Shown piece after piece: positions 1 through 8,853 of a DNA stretch of 64,000 bases. This DNA comes from an uncultured Spirochaetales bacterium (GTDB lineage Bacteria > Spirochaetota > Spirochaetia > Sphaerochaetales > Sphaerochaetaceae). Position 1 is the stretch's first letter. The number at the start of each line of letters is the position of its first letter. The translations under genes were made by a program, and so were the position numbers. Location: positions 209,302-273,301 of the forward strand of contig CALXYO010000002.1 of NCBI GenBank assembly GCA_944393005.1, read 5' to 3'. The notes below the pieces were generated by a model. It was given only the letters and a program-made list of their open reading frames with translations, was not told where the DNA came from and made no database searches.

Positions 1-794
1 TCATCTTCCAGAACCGCTATTACACATCGGTCCAGAAAGCAAAGAAGATGCTTGATGACGGCACCTTTGGGAAAATACTTTCAATTGATGTCACATCCCA
101 CTGGTTCAGGGGTGTGAATTACCACAACCTGTACTGGAGAGGAACATGGGAAAGCGAAGGAGGCGGTACGCTGACAGCCCAGGGCATACATCAGGTGGAC
201 ATGCTGCTATGGCTCATGGGAGGACAGGCAGAAAACATAAGTGCAGTCATGAGGAACATGTGCCACATCAACAGCGAGGCTGAGGATATGGGTTTCGCAT
301 TCATTTCCTTCCCTTCAGCACTGGCGTCTTTCTCTGTGTCGCTCAATGACATGAATGAATACCAGGGCTTCAGGATACAGTGCGAGAAAGCAAGCATCAC
401 CCTGCCTGAGTGGTCAGTGCATGTGGCAAAGCCGCAGCCCAACGGTTATTCAGAAAGGGATGAGGCTGAAGAGAAAAGGTTTCAGGATATCTATGACTCG
501 ATACCGACGCTGGAGAAAGAAGGACATGATGAGGCTTTCTCACGCTTCATTGATGCGCTTGAAGAAGGAAAGGAGCCGGAAGTGGACGGGCTTGACGGCA
601 GACGGGCAACCGAGTTCGTGGATGCCTTCTACCTTTCAGCCGCAACAGGAAAGACGGTCAGCTTCCCACTTGGCAAAGACAGTCCGGTATACACAAAAGA
701 AGGCCTTGTGAAGACAATGCCGAAATACTTCAGCAAAACGGTCTCAACCGAAGCACAGAGCGGCAGCATCAGTCTCGGCAGTGCCGCAAAATGA
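1..794 (+). CDS. Gfo/Idh/MocA-family NAD(P)-dependent oxidoreductase, C-terminal part
   Basis: The frame is open from the first bases of the window, so the N-terminal Rossmann half and the true start lie outside; about 264 residues remain. They correspond to the C-terminal alpha/beta substrate domain of the Gfo/Idh/MocA family: a W-E-GGGTL-GIHQVD stretch (codons near 150-200), where this family carries its catalytic His/Asp region, followed by an antiparallel sheet and a C-terminal helix ending in a 'GRRATEFVDAFY' segment typical of sugar or inositol dehydrogenases. The substrate cannot be read from the sequence. The stop lies 13 bases before the next gene, a ferredoxin-tailed aldo/keto reductase in the same direction, so the two are probably co-transcribed and may act on the same sugar-like compound. 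Confidence 0.85.
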   Translation, partial: IFQNRYYTSVQKAKKMLDDGTFGKILSIDVTSHWFRGVNYHNLYWRGTWESEGGGTLTAQGIHQVDMLLWLMGGQAENISAVMRNMCHINSEAEDMGFAFISFPSALASFSVSLNDMNEYQGFRIQCEKASITLPEWSVHVAKPQPNGYSERDEAEEKRFQDIYDSIPTLEKEGHDEAFSRFIDALEEGKEPEVDGLDGRRATEFVDAFYLSAATGKTVSFPLGKDSPVYTKEGLVKTMPKYFSKTVSTEAQSGSISLGSAAK

Positions 795-807
795 AAAGGA
801 GGTTCAT

Positions 808-1914
808 ATGAGTGATGAAGTTTTCAGAAGTGTGAGTAAAAAACTGGGACTGGGATGCATGCGCTTCCCCCTTACCTCGGATGGAGCTATAGACATAGAA
901 ACCGTAAAGAAAATGGTTGATCTTTTCATAAAGGAAGGTTTCAACTACTTCGACACTGCACACGGTTATCTTAATGGAAGAAGCGAAGGTGCTGTGAAGG
1001 AAGCCCTCACCAGCCGCTATCCCAGGGAAAGCTATCTTCTTGCCGACAAGCTTTCAAACGGTTTCTTCAAAAAAGAAGAAGATATACGTCCCCTCTTTGA
1101 AAGCCAGCTTGCCCAGTGCGGAGTCGGATACTTTGACTACTACCTCATGCATGCACTTGACGGCGAATCATATAAGAAATACTGCAGCACCAATGCCTTT
1201 ACCGTCGCATCCAGACTGAAGGAGGAAGGAAAGATCCGTCATGTGGGAATGTCATTCCACGACAGTGCCGATGTGCTGAGAAAGATACTCAGTGAGCAGA
1301 AGGTAATAGAATTCGTGCAGCTCCAGATAAACTATGCGGACTGGGAAGATGAGAAAGTGCAGTCCAGACTGTGTTATGAGACCTGTGTGGAATTCGGATG
1401 CCCCGTAATCGTCATGGAGCCGGTGAAAGGAGGAAACCTTTCTTCCCTGCACCCTGAGGCTGAAGCTGTATTCAATACTCTTGAAGACAGAGGATCCAAT
1501 GCTTCCTATGCGCTGCGTTTCGTGAATGATCTGGAGAACGTGAAAGTCATTCTCTCAGGCATGAGCAGCATGGAACAGGTTGAAGACAACATAAAGACAT
1601 TCAAGGCCCCAAAGCCTCTTGATGAAAATGAAAAGGATGCAATCAGAAAAGCTGCACAGATAATAAAGAGAGAGGGAAGCATCGCATGTACGAAATGCAA
1701 TTACTGCACTGAAGTCTGTCCCGTGGATATGCCTATTCCTTCAATCTTCGCAGTGATGAACAGGAGAGATGAGAGAAGTTATGATGAGATCACTCATAAA
1801 GTGAAGGCATCAGCATGCCTCAAATGCGGAAAATGCGAGAAGACATGTCCGCAGCACCTGCCGATCCGCCGTTACCTTGAGCAGGCGGCTTTCAGGTACG
1901 AAAAAGCAAATTAA
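808..1914 (+). CDS. aldo/keto reductase with C-terminal 2x[4Fe-4S] ferredoxin domain
   Basis: The start at 808 is chosen because AAGGAGG ends five bases before it; an in-frame ATG 27 bases upstream overlaps the previous gene and lacks a ribosome site. The 368-residue product has an aldo/keto reductase TIM barrel (residues about 5-270, with LGLGCMRFPL and a YFDTAHGY segment holding the active-site Asp/Tyr region) and a C-terminal ferredoxin module with two cysteine sets, CTKCNYCTEVCP and CLKCGKCEKTCP. This architecture is common in anaerobes and is predicted to couple carbonyl/alcohol chemistry to low-potential electrons in the cytoplasm. Substrate unknown. It is the last gene of the operon; a hairpin terminator follows. 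Confidence 0.9.
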   Translation: MSDEVFRSVSKKLGLGCMRFPLTSDGAIDIETVKKMVDLFIKEGFNYFDTAHGYLNGRSEGAVKEALTSRYPRESYLLADKLSNGFFKKEEDIRPLFESQLAQCGVGYFDYYLMHALDGESYKKYCSTNAFTVASRLKEEGKIRHVGMSFHDSADVLRKILSEQKVIEFVQLQINYADWEDEKVQSRLCYETCVEFGCPVIVMEPVKGGNLSSLHPEAEAVFNTLEDRGSNASYALRFVNDLENVKVILSGMSSMEQVEDNIKTFKAPKPLDENEKDAIRKAAQIIKREGSIACTKCNYCTEVCPVDMPIPSIFAVMNRRDERSYDEITHKVKASACLKCGKCEKTCPQHLPIRRYLEQAAFRYEKAN

Positions 1915-1930
1915 AACTATGTTTGAATCA

Positions 1931-1962
1931 TGCACCCCGCACTGCAGAGGGGTGCATATTTT
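1931..1962 (+). terminator. intrinsic terminator after aldo/keto reductase
   Basis: Perfect 8-bp stem TGCACCCC/GGGGTGCA (1931-1938 and 1949-1956) with a 10-base loop, followed by TATTTT. It begins 17 bases after the aldo/keto reductase stop. Confidence 0.8.
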
Positions 1963-2058
1963 CAGAAAATCTGTGTTTTCCTGACCAGTGTATCTTTCCG
2001 GAAAATGAGATTCCATAGATTTACTTCAGAACAAAAACACAACCGTAAGGAAAACAGA

Positions 2059-2090
2059 AAATCTTCCGGAGCGGACGACCGGGAAGATTT
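2059..2090 (-). terminator. intrinsic terminator of the P-ATPase operon
   Basis: 9-bp stem AAATCTTCC/GGAAGATTT (2059-2067, 2082-2090). On the minus strand it is followed by TTTTCTGTTTTCC. It lies 12 bases beyond the stop of the minus-strand metal ATPase. Confidence 0.7.
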
Positions 2091-2102
2091 CCCATCAAGA
2101 CA

Positions 2103-3989
2103 TCATAACTTCTCGACAAACAACGCCCTTATCGCATTGAGCACTGCTATAACCATGACTCCGACATCGGCAAAGATGGCAAGCCACATGCCTGCAATGC
2201 CGAGTGCACCCAGCAGCAGGCAGATTAGTTTTATGCCTATTGCGAACACGATGTTCTCATAAACGATCCTGAGGCACTTCCTTGAGATCTTTATCGCCTT
2301 TGCTATCTTCAACGGATCATCATCCATGAGAACAACATCAGCAGCCTCAATAGCCGCATCCGACCCCATCGCCCCCATTGCGATTCCAATATCAGCACGG
2401 GCAAGCACAGGCGCATCGTTTATGCCGTCTCCGACAAAGGCAAGCTTATCGCTGCCTTTCCTGCCGGCAATAAGTTCTTCGACTCTGGCAACCTTGTCGG
2501 CAGGGAGGAGATTGGCATAGAACTCGTCAATGCCGAGCCGGGAGGCCACGCTGGCGGCGACCTTTCTGTCATCGCCGGTGAGCATGACGGTTTTCGTGAC
2601 TCCTGCCTTCCTGAGCTGTCTGACTGCATCAGCCGCATCAGGCTTGACCACATCAGATATCACAATATGACCGGCATAGGCACCGTCGACAGCCACATGA
2701 ATGATGGTACCGGTGCTGTGGCAGGGTATGTACTGTATTCCAAGTCTCGTCATGAGCTTGTCATTGCCGCAGGCAACGGAGTGGGAATCAACAACGGCGG
2801 TCACACCGTTTCCGCTGATCTCTTCGATATTACTGACACGGCTTCTGTCCAGCTCAAGTCCATACTTTCTCTGAAGGCTTTTGCTGATCGGATGAGAGGA
2901 TGCGCTCTCGGCCAGAGCCGCATACTCGATTATCTTCTCATTCTCCATTGTATTGTGATGGATGCCGCTTACCTCAAAAACGCCCTGTGTGAGTGTTCCG
3001 GTTTTATCGAAAACAACGATCTTCGTCTTTGAAAGCGTTTCAAGGAAGTTTGAGCCTTTCACGAGCACACCGGCCTTGCTGGCTCCTCCGAGTCCGGCAA
3101 AGAAAGAAAGCGGTATGCTTATGACAAGCGCACACGGACAGCTTATGACAAGGAACGTGAGTGCTCTGTAAACCCAGGTGTGCCACTGCGCCGGAGAAGA
3201 CAGGAAGATGGTGTTAACAAGCGGCGGCAGGATTGCAAGGGCAAGAGCTCCTATGCATACTGCCGGAGTATATACACGGGCGAACTTCGAAATGAAATCC
3301 TCACTCCTGCTTTTTCTGGAACTTGCATTCTCCACAAGATCAAGAATCTTCGAAACCGTTGATTCACCGAATTCCTTTGTTGTCCTGACTTTGAGCACAC
3401 GCGTCATGTTTATGCTTCCGCTTATGATCTCATCGCCTTCCTTTACTTCCCGCGGCAGACTCTCTCCCGTCAGGGCGCTTGTATTAAGAGAAGAAGCTCC
3501 TTCAATAACGATTCCGTCTATCGGAACCTTCTCTCCCGGCTGAACAATGATCATGCTGCCGGTTTCAACTTCATCAGGATCAACTCTGACAATCTTTCCA
3601 TCAATTTCAATATTCGCATAATCCGGCCTTATATCCATAAGAGCCGTGATGCTCTTCCGGCTTTTGCCGACAGCATAGCTCTGGAAGAATTCACCGATCT
3701 GGTAGAAAAGCATGACGGCAATCGCCTCTGTGTAATCCCCTGATCTGTCATAAAGCGCAAGAGCAAGGGCCCCGACTGTCGCAACTGCCATGAGAAAACA
3801 CTCATCAAGCACCTGCCCTCTTATTATACCATTTCCCGCTTTCAGCAGGATATCGTAGCCGATGAGGAAATACACAAAGAGATACATGACAAGTCTTGAA
3901 AGACCGCTTGAAGGAATGAAGGCAAAGGCAATCATCAGCGCTGCAGATATTATTATCCTTATAAGCATTTTTTTCTGCTTTCTGTTCAT
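2103..3989 (-). CDS. P1B-type heavy-metal ATPase (probable Zn2+/Cd2+/Pb2+ exporter)
   Basis: The 628-residue membrane ATPase exports divalent soft metal ions. Visible motifs in order: actuator TGES (174-177), CPC in the ion-binding helix (284-286), phosphorylation motif DKTGT (328-332), TGDD in the P-domain and GDGINDAP near residue 540. The last membrane helix carries FADVG, the Asp-x-Gly signature that goes with Zn/Cd/Pb specificity (P1B-2) and differs from the Cu class. The family's usual cytoplasmic N-terminal metal-binding domain is missing; it is encoded by the small gene just upstream (4010-4228), 20 bases away on the same strand. A palindromic operator-like site precedes that gene. 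Confidence 0.9.
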   Translation of the reverse strand: MNRKQKKMLIRIIISAALMIAFAFIPSSGLSRLVMYLFVYFLIGYDILLKAGNGIIRGQVLDECFLMAVATVGALALALYDRSGDYTEAIAVMLFYQIGEFFQSYAVGKSRKSITALMDIRPDYANIEIDGKIVRVDPDEVETGSMIIVQPGEKVPIDGIVIEGASSLNTSALTGESLPREVKEGDEIISGSINMTRVLKVRTTKEFGESTVSKILDLVENASSRKSRSEDFISKFARVYTPAVCIGALALAILPPLVNTIFLSSPAQWHTWVYRALTFLVISCPCALVISIPLSFFAGLGGASKAGVLVKGSNFLETLSKTKIVVFDKTGTLTQGVFEVSGIHHNTMENEKIIEYAALAESASSHPISKSLQRKYGLELDRSRVSNIEEISGNGVTAVVDSHSVACGNDKLMTRLGIQYIPCHSTGTIIHVAVDGAYAGHIVISDVVKPDAADAVRQLRKAGVTKTVMLTGDDRKVAASVASRLGIDEFYANLLPADKVARVEELIAGRKGSDKLAFVGDGINDAPVLARADIGIAMGAMGSDAAIEAADVVLMDDDPLKIAKAIKISRKCLRIVYENIVFAIGIKLICLLLGALGIAGMWLAIFADVGVMVIAVLNAIRALFVEKL

Positions 3990-4009
3990 ATACGCCGTCC
4001 CGGAGAATG

Positions 4010-4228
4010 TCAGAGGTATATCTCACAGTCGCTTTCAACCTTTTTACAGTTGCGTACGACATCTTTCATGACAGCATTTCTGTCCGCACCTTCATTGAAT
4101 TCCACTGTCATCTTCTGCATCATGAAATTCACGACACATGATTTCACACCGTTCACTTTTGCCGCAGCAGCTTCCATCTTGTTCGCACATGCGGCACAGT
4201 CCACTTCAATTGAATAGCTTTTCTTCAT
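4010..4228 (-). CDS. stand-alone heavy-metal-associated (HMA) domain protein
   Basis: 72 residues forming a single ferredoxin-like HMA fold. The metal site is DCAACANK near residues 9-16, a C-A-A-C version of the usual C-x-x-C. Start at 4228 is supported by GGAGGC nine bases upstream. It is the first gene of a two-gene operon with the P-ATPase, whose own N-terminal HMA domain is absent, so the pair looks like a split version of a normally fused protein. It probably delivers metal to the pump or senses loading. The short Cys-x-x-Cys loop does not by itself decide between Zn, Cd and Cu. Confidence 0.85.
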   Translation of the reverse strand: MKKSYSIEVDCAACANKMEAAAAKVNGVKSCVVNFMMQKMTVEFNEGADRNAVMKDVVRNCKKVESDCEIYL

Positions 4229-4242
4229 GACTCTGCCTCCTT

Positions 4243-4262
4243 AATTAAACATATGTTTAATT
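4243..4262. promoter_or_regulatory. 20-bp perfect palindrome upstream of the metal-export operon
   Basis: AATTAAACATATGTTTAATT is a perfect inverted repeat centred between 4252 and 4253, 15-34 bases before the HMA start codon. Its layout (A/T-rich, TTAAAC..GTTTAA arms) resembles operators of ArsR/SmtB-class metal repressors. The repressor is not adjacent; an ArsR-type gene lies 11.5 kb away at 15775. Confidence 0.6.
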
Positions 4263-4488
4263 GTTGTCCATATAGTATACATTCAACATCTGTCTGTCAA
4301 TGATTTTCTTCACATGAAACAAAGTTTTTTCATGTTTTTTATTCCACTGTGGAAGACATTAGATTAAAATAAGAATTGTTACGGACAGCAGAGACAGCTG
4401 TGGGGTTTGTAAGATTTGTCCTGTCTTTGCTGACCGCAGGCATGACATTCATTTTGCAATTTCACGATTTTACCGGAGGTTCTGACTT

Positions 4489-5859
4489 ATGGGTAGGTTT
4501 TCTGTTGCAAAACGGATGGATATGCTTACGGGCAGCCTCTGGGACAAAATTCTCATTTTCGCACTCCCGCTGGCACTCAGCAGCATACTCCAGCAGCTTT
4601 TCAATTCCGTGGACATGGCAGTCGTCGGTCATTTTGCCGCCGAACCGGCAAAGGCGACTGCTGCAGTCGGCTGTAACGGACCTGTCATCAATCTTATTGT
4701 CAATCTTTTCATAGGCATCTCTGTCGGAGCAAATGTCGTCATCGCAAACCATCTGGGCTCTGGAGAGAAAAAGGAAGCAGGAAAAGCAGTGCACAGTGCG
4801 ATGCTCATTGCTGTACTGAGTGGAATTTGCCTTATGTTTGCCGGTCTGGCTGTATCTTCTCCAATTCTCAGGCTCATGAACACACCTGAAGACATCATGC
4901 CGTATGCCGTTCTTTACCTGAGGATATACTCACTCGGCCTGCCTTTCATAATGATATACAATTTCGGCTCGGCCGTCCTGAGAAGCATCGGGGACACAAA
5001 ACGGCCGCTTGTCTGCCTTGTGTCCACAGGAATTATGAATGCTGTTCTGAATCTCATCTTCGTAATATTCTTCCACCTTGATGTTGCAGGTGTCGCTGCC
5101 GCCACTGTCATCGCGAATGCGGTGAGTGCGGCTCTTGTGCTTTTCTTCCTGATGAAGGAGAAAAGCGAGATACATCTTTCCCTGAAACTGCTCAGGATAA
5201 GGAAAGAGGATCTTGTCCCGATACTTAAGATCGGTGTTCCCGCCGGCATCCAGAGCATGCTCTTTTCCATTTCAAATGTCATAATACAGTCAATTTTGAA
5301 CAGTTACGGCACAACTGCAGTTGCAGGGTCAGCCGTTGCCCTCAACTACGAAGGTTTCCTCAATTTCGTCACCACGTCATTCAATCAGGCGGCCGTCACA
5401 TTCACCAGCCAGAATTTCGGAGCGGGAAAGTATGACAGATGCAGGAAAGTTTTCAGACTGTGCATGATCTACAGCATGGCGATCACTGCGGTCATGAGCA
5501 TTGTCTTCCTTTCTGCCAGCAGGTTCTTCGCTTCGATCTTCACGTCTGACGAAGCAGTGCTGGAATATGCACTCATTAGGATGTGGATCGTGCTGTCACT
5601 GAAATTCATTGCCGCGACCTATGAAGTCGGAGGAGCTGCGATGCAGGGAATAGGACACTCCCTCACGCCTGCACTGCTGACGGTGTTCGGGACCTGCATC
5701 TTCCGTCTTGTCTGGGCATACACAGTCTGTCAGGCGCATCCGGGCTTTGTGACCCTGCTTTCAGTGTATCCGGTCTCATGGGTGCTCACGGGAGCTGCGG
5801 TTCTTATCGCATATTTCACTGTAAGGAAGAAAGTCTTCAGTTCCTCACCTGCCTGTTGA
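4489..5859 (+). CDS. MATE-family multidrug/metabolite exporter
   Basis: 456 residues with about 12 hydrophobic helices arranged as two similar halves, as in MATE (MatE/DinF) cation antiporters. Typical N-terminal features are SLWDKILIFALPLALSSILQ and FNSVDMAVVGHF, the helix 1-2 region with the conserved Asp. GGAGG nine bases upstream supports the start at 4489. It exports cationic or organic compounds using a Na+ or H+ gradient; the substrate is not deducible. The 3' end overlaps the convergent LacI-type regulator gene by 15 bases, so no terminator fits between them. Confidence 0.9.
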   Translation: MGRFSVAKRMDMLTGSLWDKILIFALPLALSSILQQLFNSVDMAVVGHFAAEPAKATAAVGCNGPVINLIVNLFIGISVGANVVIANHLGSGEKKEAGKAVHSAMLIAVLSGICLMFAGLAVSSPILRLMNTPEDIMPYAVLYLRIYSLGLPFIMIYNFGSAVLRSIGDTKRPLVCLVSTGIMNAVLNLIFVIFFHLDVAGVAAATVIANAVSAALVLFFLMKEKSEIHLSLKLLRIRKEDLVPILKIGVPAGIQSMLFSISNVIIQSILNSYGTTAVAGSAVALNYEGFLNFVTTSFNQAAVTFTSQNFGAGKYDRCRKVFRLCMIYSMAITAVMSIVFLSASRFFASIFTSDEAVLEYALIRMWIVLSLKFIAATYEVGGAAMQGIGHSLTPALLTVFGTCIFRLVWAYTVCQAHPGFVTLLSVYPVSWVLTGAAVLIAYFTVRKKVFSSSPAC

Positions 5860-6840
5860 GTCTCGCTTCACAATTTCCGGTTCAAGAACCGTAAGATGAT
5901 CAGCGCTGCCGCCCTGAAGAACGCTCAGAAGCTTATCAACAACATTGAAACTGGTGGCCTGCAGCATGTTGTCAAGAGAAGTGAGGGAAGGATTGCTGAT
6001 TCCGCTGTAACGAGAGTTGTTTATCCCTATTACAGCAACATCCTCAGGTATTCTCCGTCCTGATGACACAATGCAGTGCAGGCCTATGAGGGCAAGATTG
6101 TCCTCTGAGTAGATTATGGCATCCGCATCATTGTTTATGATTTCGAATGTGCTTCTGCAAACATCAGGAATTTCCTCACCTGACACAACCACAGAAGGAG
6201 ATGAGGATGGAAAGCATTCTCTTATTCCATCTTTAAAGCCTTCTATCTTCAATGCATTTGACGGCGTGATGTTGTTTGAGATATACACAATATTCCTGTA
6301 ACCCTTCGAGGCGAGCAGGCGCACACAGTCCCGCACTCCTCCTCTTTCATCGGCAACGACGGAATATACGTTTTCAAGATCAAGAAAGCCATTGCACATG
6401 CCAACCGGAATATCAGGAATATATTTCTTCACTGCATCACTGACCTCATCATTCTGGAAAATTGAACCGATCATGACCACTGCTTCGATTTTCCGGGTGG
6501 AAAGGAGCTGTATGAACTCAGCCTGCTTTGCCGGATCAGAACCTGTATTGTAAATCAGACAGGCATAGCCGTGATTATAGAATTCATGAGTGAAATGATA
6601 GATGGCATCAGTATGCTGCGTCGTCCTTATATCGGCAATCAGTATGCCAATGATCCTGGTCGACTGCGTGGACAGGCTGCGTGCCGTATTGTTTATCACG
6701 AAGTTGCTTTCGGAAATGATTCTGAGGACTTTTTCCCTTGTCACGGGTCTCACGTGCTCATAATTGTTGATCACACGCGAAACGGTGGCAGCTGAGACGC
6801 CGGCCTTCTTAGCTATATCATAGATGGTGATATCTTCCAT
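5845..6840 (-). CDS. LacI-family transcriptional regulator
   Basis: 331 residues. An N-terminal helix-turn-helix (residues about 4-25, TIYDIAKKAGVSAATVSRVI) is followed by the hinge and a periplasmic-binding-protein-like ligand domain (IIGILIADIRTTQHTD, then VAVIGINNSRYS). The start is supported by a GGAGGAGGGG tract. It sits downstream of the cupin/YhcH/ketopantoate-reductase-like genes but behind a terminator, so it probably has its own promoter. As the only LacI-type gene in the window it is the natural candidate to bind the CG-centred palindromes at 15633-15669, but that link is inference. Confidence 0.92.
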   Translation of the reverse strand: MEDITIYDIAKKAGVSAATVSRVINNYEHVRPVTREKVLRIISESNFVINNTARSLSTQSTRIIGILIADIRTTQHTDAIYHFTHEFYNHGYACLIYNTGSDPAKQAEFIQLLSTRKIEAVVMIGSIFQNDEVSDAVKKYIPDIPVGMCNGFLDLENVYSVVADERGGVRDCVRLLASKGYRNIVYISNNITPSNALKIEGFKDGIRECFPSSSPSVVVSGEEIPDVCRSTFEIINNDADAIIYSEDNLALIGLHCIVSSGRRIPEDVAVIGINNSRYSGISNPSLTSLDNMLQATSFNVVDKLLSVLQGGSADHLTVLEPEIVKRDSTGR

Positions 6841-6911
6841 GTCTTCTTTCCCCTCCTCCGGCAGGAAACCATGCTAGCACACAAAAGAGTTTTTTGCCAT
6901 AAGAAAGAAAC

Positions 6912-6939
6912 GGGGGAAGATCACAGAGAACCTTCCCCC
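6912..6939. terminator. strong hairpin terminator between cupin gene and lacI-type gene
   Basis: Stem GGGGGAAG/CTTCCCCC (6912-6919, 6932-6939) with a 12-base loop. On the minus strand GTTTCTTTCTT follows, which fits termination of the cupin operon before the LacI-type gene; the plus-strand side is followed by AAAAAAC. Confidence 0.75.
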
Positions 6940-6959
6940 AAAAAACAAAATCAAAAAGT

Positions 6960-7310
6960 TCAGGAATAAATGATCAGGGCAATGATCTCAAGAGGCTCGC
7001 TGCCCTTGTTGTTTATACCATGTCCGCTGCCGCTTGGAGTGAATGTCACATCCCCGGCTTCAATAGTGGTGATCGTACCGTTGTCATTGTATTCGGCACT
7101 TCCGGAGACAACATAATATATTTCAGTGTCACCGTTATGAACATGATAGCCGATACCGGAACCGGGCGCCACTGTGGTATGGGCAAAACATCTGCCCTTT
7201 CCGTTAAGCTCAGCATCATTGTTGATAAGATTTCTCACCGTGATATACCCGTCCGCACCGAACTTGTGCTCAATGCGTTCAACATTCTTTTCACCAGATT
7301 TTCTGACCAT
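6960..7310 (-). CDS. small cupin-domain protein
   Basis: 116 residues forming one cupin barrel. Motif 1 is GSGIGYHVHNGDTEIYYVVSG (shown in part as HVHNGDTEIYYV) and motif 2 is GDVTFTPSGSGHGI, giving the His-His-Glu-His set that binds a divalent metal. Start at the ATG 7310 is chosen over an in-frame TTG two codons upstream because GAGGAGGG sits eight bases before it. That ribosome site overlaps the stop of the YhcH-type gene, so the two are translationally coupled. Small cupins of this kind act as sugar or acid isomerases, dioxygenases or ligand binders; which applies here is unknown. Confidence 0.85.
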   Translation of the reverse strand: MVRKSGEKNVERIEHKFGADGYITVRNLINNDAELNGKGRCFAHTTVAPGSGIGYHVHNGDTEIYYVVSGSAEYNDNGTITTIEAGDVTFTPSGSGHGINNKGSEPLEIIALIIYS

Positions 7311-7324
7311 CTTCAAAACCCTCC

Positions 7325-7783
7325 TCAGCCTTCCACAGGCACCTTAAGTACAATTTTCTTCACAGGAATCCTTCCGCCTGCCTCGAGACGGGGCTTGTGT
7401 GCATCTTCAGGAGCCAGGAGAATATAGTCACCTTCAAGGAGGAGAACCTCACCGCAGTATTCAGGATCTTCATAGAATGTGATATCACCCTTTTCATCAT
7501 ATGGGGTTTTCACCACAAGGCCCTGACGCCTGCATACACCGCAGAGCTCACGGCCTTCAACCACATACTGCACGTCGAAATACTTTTCGTGAGTCTCAAA
7601 AGAACCTTCATTCCTTGCAATTGTTGTGTAATGCTGGACGGAAGCCCTTACGCCGTGATCAAGTTCGATCCAGCCTTCCGGAAGCTGGGCAAGATCCTTT
7701 CTCTTGAGGAATTCAAATGCTGTCTTGAATTTCTCGCTTGTCAGATCATACTTGTACTCAAGTCCGATTTCAGTACTGTACAT
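7325..7783 (-). CDS. YhcH/YjgK/YiaL-family protein (DUF386)
   Basis: 152 residues, the normal length of the family that includes EbgC and YhcH. These are small beta-barrel proteins linked to sugar and sialic-acid catabolism, some of which act as anomerases. The metal-site signature is visible as ETHEKYFDVQYVVEG (residues about 62-76) and PEDAHKPR near residue 127. It lies between a ketopantoate-reductase-like gene 18 bases upstream and a cupin gene 14 bases downstream, all on the minus strand. The context suggests open-chain/cyclic interconversion of a sugar or sugar acid, but no substrate can be assigned. Confidence 0.85.
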   Translation of the reverse strand: MYSTEIGLEYKYDLTSEKFKTAFEFLKRKDLAQLPEGWIELDHGVRASVQHYTTIARNEGSFETHEKYFDVQYVVEGRELCGVCRRQGLVVKTPYDEKGDITFYEDPEYCGEVLLLEGDYILLAPEDAHKPRLEAGGRIPVKKIVLKVPVEG

Positions 7784-7801
7784 GTTCTTATCCTCCTCTC
7801 C

Positions 7802-8716
7802 TTACTTTTTCAGTCCTTCAAGTGCATGAATGAGTGAAACCGCCATCTCATGATGCGGAACGGGAACACCCAGTTCATGCGCTTTTGCGACCACGGCACC
7901 GCTGATGGTATCGACCTCAGTCTTCCTGCCGTTCTTTATATCCATCATGATTGAAGTATATCCGCCCGGATTGTTCTCACTTGTAGAGCGGACTTTCTGA
8001 ATCACTTTCTCGGTGTCAAATTCAAGATTCATCGCAGATGCGACCCGGACAGTCTCCTCGATCAGCTTCCTGCAGATCGCGAAAGCGCTCTCATTGCTGC
8101 TGATATAAGACATGTCGCACTGCAGAATCGCAGTAAGCACGGAAAGGGATACATTTGTCATGAGCTTATCCCAGATCAGCTGCTGTATGTTCTCATGAAT
8201 GCGCACATCAAAGCCGCACTTGTCAAATGATTCCTTAATGTCCTCAAGGATTTTCACCTTGCTTCCGTTCAGAAGTCCTATGTTTGTCACGCCCTTTCCG
8301 CCGTGATGGATAACGCCGAGGGAAATGACTGCGCCATTATCCTCAGTCGTTCCGATGATCACATGATCGGTGTTCACGAACTGGGAAAGCATCCTCTCAT
8401 GTCCTGCTCCGTTCTGAAGTGTCATGAGATATGTGTCCTTTCCGATTGCACTCTTCACATTCTCAAGTGCCGCATGCGAATACATGGCCTTTGTGAACAG
8501 AATGATCAGATCCGCAGTACCCACACCATCTGCATTTTTCGCGATTTTGGGAAGATAGGTATTCTGCGTGCCGTTTTCCTCAAGCACGATTCCGTTTTCT
8601 CTCACATGATCTATAACTGCTTCATTCGTATCAACAAGAGTCACATCATTGTCAATACTGAGGCGGCCTCCGTAGATACTGCCCATGGCTCCTGCACCGA
8701 TCACGACAATCTTCAT
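7802..8716 (-). CDS. ketopantoate reductase-family (PanE/ApbA) NADP-dependent 2-hydroxyacid dehydrogenase
   Basis: 304 residues from the ATG at 8716, which follows GGAGGTTC by four bases; an upstream extension of the frame has no ribosome site and no family similarity. The protein starts MKIVVIGAGAMGSIYGGRLS, a Rossmann GxGxxG, and keeps the ALENVK/LMTLQNGAGHE segment and the C-terminal helical domain with the active-site Lys region (WDKLMTNVSLSVLTAI). PanE reduces 2-dehydropantoate in CoA synthesis, but many paralogues act on other branched 2-oxo acids in catabolic clusters. No other pantothenate gene is nearby, and the catabolic setting favours the second role. Confidence 0.85.
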   Translation of the reverse strand: MKIVVIGAGAMGSIYGGRLSIDNDVTLVDTNEAVIDHVRENGIVLEENGTQNTYLPKIAKNADGVGTADLIILFTKAMYSHAALENVKSAIGKDTYLMTLQNGAGHERMLSQFVNTDHVIIGTTEDNGAVISLGVIHHGGKGVTNIGLLNGSKVKILEDIKESFDKCGFDVRIHENIQQLIWDKLMTNVSLSVLTAILQCDMSYISSNESAFAICRKLIEETVRVASAMNLEFDTEKVIQKVRSTSENNPGGYTSIMMDIKNGRKTEVDTISGAVVAKAHELGVPVPHHEMAVSLIHALEGLKK

Positions 8717-8797
8717 ATTAGAACCTCCATAATTTACATTATACGGAATGCAGGCAATGTCAATGCACAAGGCATACGCTGCCATACATCTGTAAGA

Positions 8798-8829
8798 GGT
8801 AAATGGACGGATGGACCCGTCCATTTACC
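8798..8829 (-). terminator. 13-bp hairpin after the ABC importer operon
   Basis: GGTAAATGGACGG and CCGTCCATTTACC (8798-8810, 8817-8829) form a perfect stem with a 6-base loop, 24 bases past the livF stop. The run after it is not U-rich, so it may be a processing or protective stem rather than a classical terminator. Confidence 0.55.
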
Positions 8830-8853
8830 AGACAGATTCAATCTGCTACCCTA

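Noticed and set aside
7802..8716. True pantothenate-pathway panE
   Set aside because: No panB, panC or panD is nearby, and the gene is embedded in a catabolic cluster; only the family-level call is supported.
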